From Halomonas sp. 'Soap Lake #6' (GTDB lineage Bacteria > Pseudomonadota > Gammaproteobacteria > Pseudomonadales > Halomonadaceae), in assembly GCF_003031405.1 (NCBI RefSeq), contig NZ_CP020469.1:3782001-3846000 (forward strand): DNA of 64,000 bases, in the 5' to 3' direction. Shown piece by piece: positions 17,812 to 24,676 of this stretch (positions are counted from its first letter, which is position 1; each line of letters begins with the position of its first letter). The position numbers and the translations under genes are program-made. The notes under the pieces were generated by a model. That model had not been told where the DNA came from. It did not search any database and saw nothing but the letters and a program-made list of their open reading frames with translations.

Positions 17812-18510
17812 TCAAGCATTCAAATAAACATTCATCCTTTTGGCTGCCTGACGCAAATGATTTTCAGCTGCCAAAGCTGCGCCATCACAATTTCCACGTT
17901 TTATATTTTCAAATATCTCAGCATGCTCTGAAAAAACTTCATTTACTAAATCATGAGAATACTTAGAGGTATTTAGCCTAGCCTGACGAATCAGCTTTCT
18001 TACTGAATGATCAAGATGCTCATTTAAATCAATAAAATATCCGTTATGAGTTGCTTCAACTATCGACCTATGAAAAAGGTAGTCCTCATGATCGGCAAGC
18101 TCCCCTTTAGCGATAGCCAACTCCATGCCCAACAACGCCTGCTGAATTTTTTTTAAGTCTGTACTATCGCGTTTTGAAGCAGCAATTTTTGCAGCCCCTG
18201 ATTCAAAAAATATCAAAAAATCAATAATTTCCTGAAAAGTTTCTTCGTCCCTGACAGGGAAATCACCAACTTTAAACGACCGGGCATGAGTGTTCTCAGC
18301 AACGGTTGTCTTTTTTCCCTGTCCAGTATCAATTACCCCTTCCTTTTTTAGGTAAGAGAGAGCTTCCCGAACTACCGTCCGGCTTACCCCAAATTGTTCA
18401 CACAGCTCACGTTCGCTTGGCAAGCTATCCCCTGGTTTTAGGAGCCCGTTGTTTAACTCTCTATAAAACCAGTTAACTAATGAGTCCGATAACGGCTTAG
18501 CAATATCCAT
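17812..18510 (-). CDS. GntR-family regulator, FCD (FadR-like) subfamily
   Basis: A 232-residue repressor. The winged helix is at residues 10-70 (GDSLPSERELCEQFGVSRTVVREALSYLKKEGV), and the all-helical FCD ligand domain follows, with metal-site histidines expected around FHRSIVEATHNGYF. The ATG at 18510 is used because GGAGGT lies 10 nt upstream; a TTG at 18528 falls inside that sequence. It is co-transcribed with dctPQM and the aroE-like gene. It shares the ATHNGYF segment and general layout with the GntR protein at 21968-22702, so the two look like paralogues sensing related ligands. Confidence 0.9.
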   Translation of the reverse strand: MDIAKPLSDSLVNWFYRELNNGLLKPGDSLPSERELCEQFGVSRTVVREALSYLKKEGVIDTGQGKKTTVAENTHARSFKVGDFPVRDEETFQEIIDFLIFFESGAAKIAASKRDSTDLKKIQQALLGMELAIAKGELADHEDYLFHRSIVEATHNGYFIDLNEHLDHSVRKLIRQARLNTSKYSHDLVNEVFSEHAEIFENIKRGNCDGAALAAENHLRQAAKRMNVYLNA

Positions 18511-18532
18511 TTTAGATAGAACCTCCAAAGAA

Positions 18533-18552
18533 TGTCACAATTTTCTCTGACA
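18533..18552. promoter_or_regulatory. Candidate operator before gntR (TGTCA-N10-TGACA)
   Basis: An inverted repeat TGTCA ... TGACA lies in the 48-nt gap between dctM and gntR. It resembles half-sites of FCD-type operators and may allow separate autoregulation; the evidence is only the symmetry. Confidence 0.35.
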
Positions 18553-18558
18553 ATTATT

Positions 18559-19869
18559 TCACATAACCTGTTTAGGTAACCAAGTAGCTATTTCAGGATA
18601 TATAGCAATAAGCGCCATACCCAAGATAATCACTAAAACATAAGGAGTAACCGACTTATAAATATGCAGCATTGTAATCTCTTTTGGCGCAACCCCTTTA
18701 AGGTAGAAAAGATTAAATCCAAAAGGAGGAGTCATATAACCAATTTCCATCATGATAATGAACATTATACCAAACCAGATGGGGTCAATACCGTTAGCTT
18801 GTATCAAAGGTACAAAAACAGGCAGAGTGATCATCATGATCCCCACCGGATCCATTACCATACCCAGTAAGAACACAATAACTAGCATGGCGAATACTAC
18901 CCCCCACTCTCCTCCGGGTATAGACGCCATAATGTCCATAATTACACGTTGTGCGCCCATAGAAGTATAAACGGTACTAAATGCATACGCCGAAAAAAGT
19001 ATCCACATTATCATGGAGGTAAGAACTAAGCATTTTATTGATGCATCAGAAATTAACTTAAACGTTAGCTGTTTATGAACAGCCGCTGATATTATAGATC
19101 CGAGCACCCCAACAGCAGCAGCTTCAGTCGGGGTGGCCATGCCACTGAGAATAGACCCTAGCACTAATGCCACAATCATAATCGGCAGTAAAACCCCTTT
19201 TAGCGCCACAATTTTTTCTTTCCAACTGCCCCTATCCTCCTTTGGTAGAGAAGGACCAAGGCTAGGGTTTATAAAACACCGTATTGCGATATACGCGGAC
19301 ACCAAAATCATGAGCAAAATGCCTGGCATAACCCCAGCAGCGAATAGTGCCCCTACTGAAACGCCAGTCAACATTGAATAAAGAATCATTACGATACTTG
19401 GAGGAATTAGAATCCCAAAACCACCGCCAGCATTAATGCACCCTAGCGCCATTTCCCTATTATAACCACGGGCAAGCATCGCAGGCAGAGCCACGGCTCC
19501 CATAGTCACAACGGCTGCGCCACTTACACCTACCATTGCCCCAAAAATAGCACATATAAATACTGTGCCAATCGCTAATCCCCCACGCACGCCCCCCCAC
19601 CATAGGTGCATCATTCTATATAATGATAGTGCAACTCCAGACCGTTCTAGAATAATAGCCATTAAAATAAAGAGCGGAACAGATATTAAGGTAAAGCTAT
19701 TCATAGTACTCCACATTCTTGATGCAATCATATAAAATGCATCGCCCCCCCATGTAAAGTATAAAAATATTACTGATATCCCTCCTAGAACCCAAGCGAG
19801 TGAAACACCTAAAAATAGAAAGAAAACTAAAGAACCAAAAAATAAAACCGTCAGCAATTCAGTACTCAT
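18559..19869 (-). CDS. dctM: TRAP transporter large permease (DctM), system 3
   Basis: A 436-residue permease with about 12 helices: SVPLFILMAIILERSGVALSLYRMM, GAMVGVSGAAVVTMGAVALPAM, GGGFGILIPPSIVMILYSM, ATPTEAAAVGVLGS and MTPPFGFNLFYLKGVAP. GGAGGG lies just before the ATG. It is the third gene of a minus-strand operon with dctP and dctQ upstream and gntR downstream. The block is visibly more AT-rich than systems 1 and 2. Confidence 0.92.
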   Translation of the reverse strand: MSTELLTVLFFGSLVFFLFLGVSLAWVLGGISVIFLYFTWGGDAFYMIASRMWSTMNSFTLISVPLFILMAIILERSGVALSLYRMMHLWWGGVRGGLAIGTVFICAIFGAMVGVSGAAVVTMGAVALPAMLARGYNREMALGCINAGGGFGILIPPSIVMILYSMLTGVSVGALFAAGVMPGILLMILVSAYIAIRCFINPSLGPSLPKEDRGSWKEKIVALKGVLLPIMIVALVLGSILSGMATPTEAAAVGVLGSIISAAVHKQLTFKLISDASIKCLVLTSMIMWILFSAYAFSTVYTSMGAQRVIMDIMASIPGGEWGVVFAMLVIVFLLGMVMDPVGIMMITLPVFVPLIQANGIDPIWFGIMFIIMMEIGYMTPPFGFNLFYLKGVAPKEITMLHIYKSVTPYVLVIILGMALIAIYPEIATWLPKQVM

Positions 19870-19899
19870 AGACCCTCCTTTATATTGTTATTAAGAGAA

Positions 19900-20412
19900 T
19901 TATATCTCTATATTTTTTTCAATGAGAATTAAAAAGTCTTCCACAAAATTAGAAATCCCTTGTAGTAAAAGCAGGCAAGCACCTACTGGAACAGCAAGTT
20001 TGACAGGCCATATTTGAGGGTTCCAGGCTGATCCAGACCTTTCGATTCTGCTAATGGAGTCACTAGCCAGCTCCCACCCTTCGGTGATCAATACTAAGAT
20101 AAAAGCAAAGAACAGAAATGACGTTACCAAGTTAATGAAGGATTGAGTTTTCGAGCTTAATTTTTGGTAGAAAATATCAACATTCACATGCCCCTTATTT
20201 GCTAACAAATAGGCACCAGACAACATAACATATGCCCCGAAGACAAGCTGGGAAAGCTCTCCTGTCCACGTCGTTGGCTGCCTAAAAAAGTATCTCATAA
20301 TGACTTCAGCTATGAGCAATATAAATATCAAATATATGGAATATCCTACGACTCGACCAACCATCAAATTCATGGTGGTTATATAGCCACATAATGACTT
20401 AACGTAGTGCAT
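19900..20412 (-). CDS. dctQ: TRAP transporter small permease (DctQ), system 3
   Basis: A 170-residue small membrane subunit with four helices and the family motif TTWTGELSQLVFGAYVMLSGAY, then NKGHVNVD. The ATG at 20412 has GGAG 6 nt upstream; a TTG codon at 20424 includes part of that site and is unlikely to be used. It sits between dctP and dctM. Confidence 0.88.
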   Translation of the reverse strand: MHYVKSLCGYITTMNLMVGRVVGYSIYLIFILLIAEVIMRYFFRQPTTWTGELSQLVFGAYVMLSGAYLLANKGHVNVDIFYQKLSSKTQSFINLVTSFLFFAFILVLITEGWELASDSISRIERSGSAWNPQIWPVKLAVPVGACLLLLQGISNFVEDFLILIEKNIEI

Positions 20413-20469
20413 ATATAGCTCCAAAAAATTAAATTGTCTGCCCAGATCTCATACTGGGCAGACGAATGA

Positions 20470-21498
20470 TTAATGCTTGGAAATATCATTCCTAAAACTT
20501 CTCAGCATTTCTATTGCTGCTGAAGCACTATCTCCTTTATTTTCCTCAAGCTTCCAAATATTATTTGCTTCGATCTCCATTTTTTCCCTTACATCATCGG
20601 GGAAACTTATAGAAGTAATATCCTGAGAGCTTTCAATTTTCCTTAAAGCGACTGTTTCACGATACATATGATCAATAGTCGTGCTCCAAAAGTGATCCTC
20701 AAGTGTATCTTTTAGAATGTCTTGAATATCATCTGGAAGTCTTGCAATAGCATCTTCGTTAATTATATAGGCTTCCAATGCACCAATGAGAATAGGGTCT
20801 TGTACGCGATACGAAGCAACTTCATAGAACCCCATATTGGATGCCTCTTGAACAGCCCCCCAAACTCCTGCATCAAATGTTCCTGTGGCAAGGGCTTGAT
20901 AAAGCTCAGTGCCAGGGATAAACGAAGCTGCAGCACCAACATTTGTTAAGAAAGTTTGGGGGACTCCAGCAACCCGTATACGCATTCCTTCAAAGGTTTC
21001 GAGGCTGTCTATTTCGACTCTAGAGAACATCTCGTAGGGATAAACTTTGTCTGAGGCATAATATAGGCCGTAACCTGCTGCCTCTTCTCTAATGATCTCT
21101 TCAAACCCAAGGTTTTTAAAATAGTGAGCGGCTTGCCACACTTCATCGAATGCACCAGGAAGCCCGAAAGCAATGCCAGCTGTTTCGAGCTGATCTGTCA
21201 GATAGGCAGGTGAAGTCAAAGCCATAGGAATGACACCACGGCGAACTGCATTAAAAAGCTCAGTTGCTCCAAAGAGGCTATCAGCAGGATAAAGATCTAG
21301 AACTAACCTACCATCTGTGCGTTCTTCCAACGTATTTTTCAGCTTAACGAGGCTGTGTTCCCAAGTTGGGCTTGCCATAGGAAGGTGTGTAGTTACTCGC
21401 CATACATATTGTTCATCTTCGGCAAGAACTTGAGAAATGCTAGCTGTCAGCAAAGTAGCTGAAATAGCGCCATGTGCAATAATTTTTAACACATTCAT
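20470..21498 (-). CDS. dctP: TRAP transporter substrate-binding protein (DctP family), system 3
   Basis: A 342-residue periplasmic receptor with a signal peptide (cut about after SQVLA). The arginine motif is TFEGMRIRVAGVPQ and the pocket loop is FDAGVWGAVQE, close in style to system 2 (GAAWG) and unlike the DGQENP loops of systems 1 and 4. The ATG at 21498 has GAGG 6 nt upstream. Upstream lie two FCD-type palindromes, so expression is probably repressed by one of the neighbouring GntR proteins until the ligand is present. Confidence 0.9.
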   Translation of the reverse strand: MNVLKIIAHGAISATLLTASISQVLAEDEQYVWRVTTHLPMASPTWEHSLVKLKNTLEERTDGRLVLDLYPADSLFGATELFNAVRRGVIPMALTSPAYLTDQLETAGIAFGLPGAFDEVWQAAHYFKNLGFEEIIREEAAGYGLYYASDKVYPYEMFSRVEIDSLETFEGMRIRVAGVPQTFLTNVGAAASFIPGTELYQALATGTFDAGVWGAVQEASNMGFYEVASYRVQDPILIGALEAYIINEDAIARLPDDIQDILKDTLEDHFWSTTIDHMYRETVALRKIESSQDITSISFPDDVREKMEIEANNIWKLEENKGDSASAAIEMLRSFRNDISKH

Positions 21499-21504
21499 GA
21501 GCAA

Positions 21505-21915
21505 CCTCTTAGGCGTTGTTTATCAATTGTTATAGCTTGTCATACAAAATTCCATTCTTGTATGACAAGACAGTCTTTAACAGCAGGCCTTGAGAGTCAA
21601 TATATCCTTTGGTATTATATTTTTTCATATACTGTTGATTTACAAGGAATTATTCAGAAGAGTGATTTATTTAAACTCTCTCTTCCATCATGCTTTTCGA
21701 CTCGCTTCACTCTGGAGCCGCTGCTTGTTTTCAATCAGCGGCACGGCAATCCAGTAGAATTAGCTAATGTAATATTCTATGAGTTGGATGTAGGGGATAT
21801 CGTCAACGGAACAACTCGGCTGACAAAGGGGTAAGAAATGCGCTAGATAAGTAGCATTTTTAGCGCAAAAAAGAGGATAGCGCTCTATTAGCCAACTGAG
21901 CACCAACATTAGAAA
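21505..21915. other. Intergenic control region upstream of TRAP system 3
   Basis: Contains the two TTGT-N3-ACAA palindromes near dctP and a GCGCTA...TAGCGC inverted repeat (21840-21866). A 90-codon open stretch (21562-21834) has no ribosome binding site and no recognised domain, so I do not call it a gene. Confidence 0.55.
21537..21568. promoter_or_regulatory. Double FCD/GntR operator in front of dctP (system 3)
   Basis: TTGTCATACAA (21537-21547) and TTGTATGACAA (21558-21568) are both TTGT-N3-ACAA palindromes, the form bound by FadR-type GntR regulators. Together they make a perfect 12+12 inverted repeat. Their centres are 21 bp apart, two helical turns, which favours cooperative binding on one DNA face. 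They lie 40-70 nt upstream of the dctP start, where a promoter is expected. Confidence 0.7.
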
Positions 21916-21956
21916 TATATCCCGCCGCTGCTTAAGCACCATCTCGGCGGGGTATA
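21916..21956 (-). terminator. Terminator of the SDR-gntR unit
   Basis: On the minus strand, TATACCCCGCCG pairs with CGGCGGGATATA (one mismatch, 17-nt loop) and is followed by TTTCT. It lies 12 nt after the gntR stop codon. Confidence 0.6.
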
Positions 21957-21967
21957 AGATGCCTAAC

Positions 21968-22702
21968 TTAGTTGGTAGGCACGGCCTGATAGATTTCTAA
22001 GCGTTTTGCAGCATTTTCGAGATGTTGTGAAGCTGCTTTCTCCGCTTCAACCGCATCCTGAGCCTCGATGGCATTAAAAATAGCCTCATGCTCTTGCTGG
22101 ACCAGTTTAACCATATCATTTCTACGAGCAGTTTTTTCTCTGGCGATGCGTATCAAGTTTCTAACGCGTGATTCTAGAAACTCTCCAAAGCTTATAAAGT
22201 AGCCGTTGTGAGTGGCGTGCAGAATGGCTCGATGAAATTGCATATCTTCATCAACTCCATTTTGCCCCTTGCGAATAGCTGAACCTAGATCATCAAGATG
22301 CTTACGAATCGCTTTGAGATCGTCATTATTTCGACTTTTAGCGGCCTGTCTTGTGGCAGCGACTTCCACTGACATCAAAAAGCTAAAGAGATGGGAAAGG
22401 TCTTCTTTATCTTCAAGACTAGGGTCCAGCCTGAAAACGGAGGATCCCTGTGGATTAACGAATTGGCCACGTCCTTGTTGGGAGATAACTAACCCATCAG
22501 ATTTTAGGATAGAGATAGCCTCCCTGATGACTGGGCGGCTAACCCCGTAGATATTTGCTAACTCATGCTGAGTGGGAAGGCGTTTACCCGGCTGAATTTC
22601 CCCGCTGTCGATGGACACTCTTATGCGTTTGGCTACTTCATCCGGAAGGGAGTGGCCTCTCAAGATATGATTTGAAGTGGTTGTGTTCATTTTTGTGTCC
22701 AT
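21968..22702 (-). CDS. GntR-family regulator, FCD (FadR-like) subfamily
   Basis: A 244-residue regulator. The winged helix is GKRLPTQHELANIYGVSRPVIREAISILKSDGLV (about 38-72), followed by an FCD domain from about 95 with FHRAILHATHNGYFISFGEFLE. It is the second gene of a minus-strand pair with the SDR at 22747-23481 and ends at a hairpin terminator. Its position between the transporter operon and the dehydrogenase operon makes it the best candidate to bind the TTGT-N3-ACAA sites. The start is ambiguous: another Met lies 12 nt further in. Confidence 0.9.
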   Translation of the reverse strand: MDTKMNTTTSNHILRGHSLPDEVAKRIRVSIDSGEIQPGKRLPTQHELANIYGVSRPVIREAISILKSDGLVISQQGRGQFVNPQGSSVFRLDPSLEDKEDLSHLFSFLMSVEVAATRQAAKSRNNDDLKAIRKHLDDLGSAIRKGQNGVDEDMQFHRAILHATHNGYFISFGEFLESRVRNLIRIAREKTARRNDMVKLVQQEHEAIFNAIEAQDAVEAEKAASQHLENAAKRLEIYQAVPTN

Positions 22703-22746
22703 TTGGAGAGCGATCTTGCCTTAGTAATGAGTGAGCCCCGCGTATG

Positions 22747-23481
22747 TCAATTAATGTATAAGCCCCCATTGACCTGGATTGCTTCGCCAGTTATGTAACT
22801 AGCTGCATCGCTGCAGAGAAAATCGACAACGCTGGCGACTTCATCAGGCCGGCCTAATCGCTGCAGTGGTGTGGAATCAATCATATTCTGTCGCTTAATC
22901 TCATCCAATGATTTCATCATACGGGTATCAATCAATCCAGGGGATACAGCGTTAACGCGAGTGAGAGGAGAGAGCTCTTGTGCCAGTGAACGAGTCAAAG
23001 TGAGAACGCCCCCTTTTGCTGTAGCGTAGGGGGTATGATTGATGCTTCCACGTTGGCCAGCTAATGAAGCAAGGTTTACGATGGAACTACGATGACTTAA
23101 TAAAGGGCGCAATGCCTGGATAGTATAGAAAACCCCATCCAAGTTAATTGCAAGACTGTTGCGCCATTCGCTCACCCCGATCTCGCCTAACGGAAGATGT
23201 TGATACAAGCCCGCTGCGGTAACGATGTAGTCAACTTTGCCAAAGATTTCCTGGCATTTTAAGGCTAGGCGCTCAGCATCTTCTGCTTTTGATACATCTT
23301 GCATCATACCATAGCAGCTCTGCTCGCCTCCTAGTGACTCGACTAGTGGAGTCAGCGCCTCCATGCTGATATCGGACAGTAGTAAGCGGATGTTTCGATC
23401 ATGAAAACGTTTTGCGATTGCTGCTGGGATTTCGCCTGCAGCCCCGGTAATCACAGCAGTCTCACAGTCTTGCTTATTCAT
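22747..23481 (-). CDS. Short-chain dehydrogenase/reductase with altered nucleotide-binding motif
   Basis: A 244-residue SDR-family oxidoreductase. The catalytic Ser and YATAK (Tyr-xxx-Lys) are present, as are VNAVSPGLIDT and the C-terminal GEAIQVNGGLYI. The glycine-rich loop reads TGAAGEIPAAIA where TGxxxGIG is usual, so the last Gly is Pro; cofactor binding may be changed. The ATG at 23481 has GGAG 6 nt upstream. It is co-transcribed with the GntR gene and divergent from a second SDR, and probably oxidises a hydroxy group of the pathway substrate. Confidence 0.88.
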   Translation of the reverse strand: MNKQDCETAVITGAAGEIPAAIAKRFHDRNIRLLLSDISMEALTPLVESLGGEQSCYGMMQDVSKAEDAERLALKCQEIFGKVDYIVTAAGLYQHLPLGEIGVSEWRNSLAINLDGVFYTIQALRPLLSHRSSIVNLASLAGQRGSINHTPYATAKGGVLTLTRSLAQELSPLTRVNAVSPGLIDTRMMKSLDEIKRQNMIDSTPLQRLGRPDEVASVVDFLCSDAASYITGEAIQVNGGLYIN

Positions 23482-23518
23482 TGATAGCTCCTGCATAGAC
23501 AAAAGTCTTATTGTAAGG

Positions 23519-23529
23519 TTGTCTTACAA
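23519..23529. promoter_or_regulatory. FCD/GntR operator before the minus-strand SDR
   Basis: TTGTCTTACAA, again TTGT-N3-ACAA, about 38 nt upstream of the SDR start. A related half-site TTGTAAG begins 8 nt before it (23511). It has the same form as the two sites in front of dctP of system 3. Confidence 0.65.
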
Positions 23530-23827
23530 GTTGCAGTTTAGAAGGTGTAAATAAGCATGGCAAGACGAACATTGCTGGATACACAACAAAACCTGTAGAA
23601 CCAAATGCCTGAATTTTTAGCATGAGGATATGCTCGCAGCCACTCGCGATAGTGGCTGAAAGGGGTAGTGCCTGCTTAGAAAAAGTGCATGTCGCATATG
23701 ATTAGACACGGTTTGCGTGCAGCTTGTCGGATCGATGTAGACACCGGAGGGTTTCCTCAGCAAACGATGGATATTTCCTAACGCATTAAGTGGCTTGCCC
23801 AACAGGGTTGCCTAAGAAATTCCTACG

Positions 23828-23843
23828 TTACAAAAATTTGTAA
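23828..23843. promoter_or_regulatory. Palindrome before the plus-strand SDR/E1 operon
   Basis: TTACAAAAATTTGTAA has perfect 7-bp arms (TTACAAA/TTTGTAA) and ends 28 nt before the SDR start. The ACAA...TTGT arms are those of the other island operators in inverted order, so the same regulator family may bind. Confidence 0.5.
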
Positions 23844-23871
23844 GGCAACCATATCAATTTTGAGGCGCCGT

Positions 23872-24654
23872 ATGATGCAAAAACAAAGACAGCACTCTGA
23901 GCTGGGAGCAGTAGTAGTTACTGGGGGCGGAAGTGGTATCGGACGCACCATTGCGGAGCAATTCGCTCGTGCAGGCGAGGCAGTAATAATCTTTGATTAC
24001 AACAAAGCTGCTGCCGAGCAGGTGGCATCAGACCTGACGGTTGCTGGCTACCGCGCTGCGGCCTTTGCCGGCTCAGTGAGCGATGAGGCTCACGTTTCTG
24101 CTGCTTTCGACCTTGCAGATACCTACTTTGATGGTGTCAAGACGCTAATCAACAATGCCGGTGTCTCTGGTAACTGCCCAACCACTGAGCTAAGCCTCGC
24201 CGAATGGCAGCGCAATATTGACGTGAACCTGACAGGGGTCTTTTTATGCGCCCGTGAAGCCGGGCGACGCTTGATTCAAGCCGGTCGGCCGGGGGTAATC
24301 ATCAATATGGCCTCCATGTATGGCGTAGTCGCTGCACCTAACCGAATAGCTTACTGCGGCACCAAGTCTGGCGTGGTGATGATGACTAAGACGCTGGCAC
24401 TCGAATGGGCCAGCGCCGGTATTCGAGTTAATGGTATCGCGCCTGGATACGTGCATACCGCCCTGACTCAAGAGCTAATTGAGACAGGCCGCTTGGATGC
24501 TGAGGCACTTAATCATCGCACACCTTTAGGCCGCTTCGGGACGCCAGAGGAAGTGGCAGATCTCGCCTGGTTCCTAGCCTCCGATCAGTCTCGCTTCATC
24601 ACCGGCCAAGTCGTCGGTGTTGATGGTGGCTGGTCTGCCAACGGCTATCTCTGA
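23872..24654 (+). CDS. Short-chain dehydrogenase/reductase (acetoin/butanediol dehydrogenase-like)
   Basis: A 260-residue classical SDR: TGGGSGIGRTIAEQ for cofactor binding, NNAGVSG, SMYGVVAAPNRIAYCGTKSG with the catalytic Tyr-xxx-Lys, and VNGIAPGYVHT. The ATG at 23872 is chosen because GAGG (23862-23865) lies 6 nt upstream; a TTG at 23860 overlaps it. It is the first gene of the operon SDR-E1-VOC-E2-E3. In such operons an SDR usually makes the 2-oxo or acyloin substrate of the E1 component. The specific alcohol is unknown. Confidence 0.88.
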   Translation: MMQKQRQHSELGAVVVTGGGSGIGRTIAEQFARAGEAVIIFDYNKAAAEQVASDLTVAGYRAAAFAGSVSDEAHVSAAFDLADTYFDGVKTLINNAGVSGNCPTTELSLAEWQRNIDVNLTGVFLCAREAGRRLIQAGRPGVIINMASMYGVVAAPNRIAYCGTKSGVVMMTKTLALEWASAGIRVNGIAPGYVHTALTQELIETGRLDAEALNHRTPLGRFGTPEEVADLAWFLASDQSRFITGQVVGVDGGWSANGYL

Positions 24655-24676
24655 TTATTTGCGAGGAGAATTCAGC

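Larger units (their letters stand above)
23482..23871. promoter_or_regulatory. Divergent control region between the two SDR operons
   Basis: A 390-nt gap with no convincing gene. It holds a palindrome near each end (23519-23529 and 23828-23843), each close to the start of one of the divergent genes. A 61-codon minus-strand open stretch (23617-23802) has no recognisable domain. Confidence 0.6.

Noticed and set aside
21562..21834. 90-codon open frame between dctP and gntR
   Set aside because: No ribosome binding site, overlaps the operator sites, and no recognisable domain.
23617..23802. 61-codon minus-strand frame between the SDR genes
   Set aside because: Lies in a control region, no ribosome binding site and no known motif.
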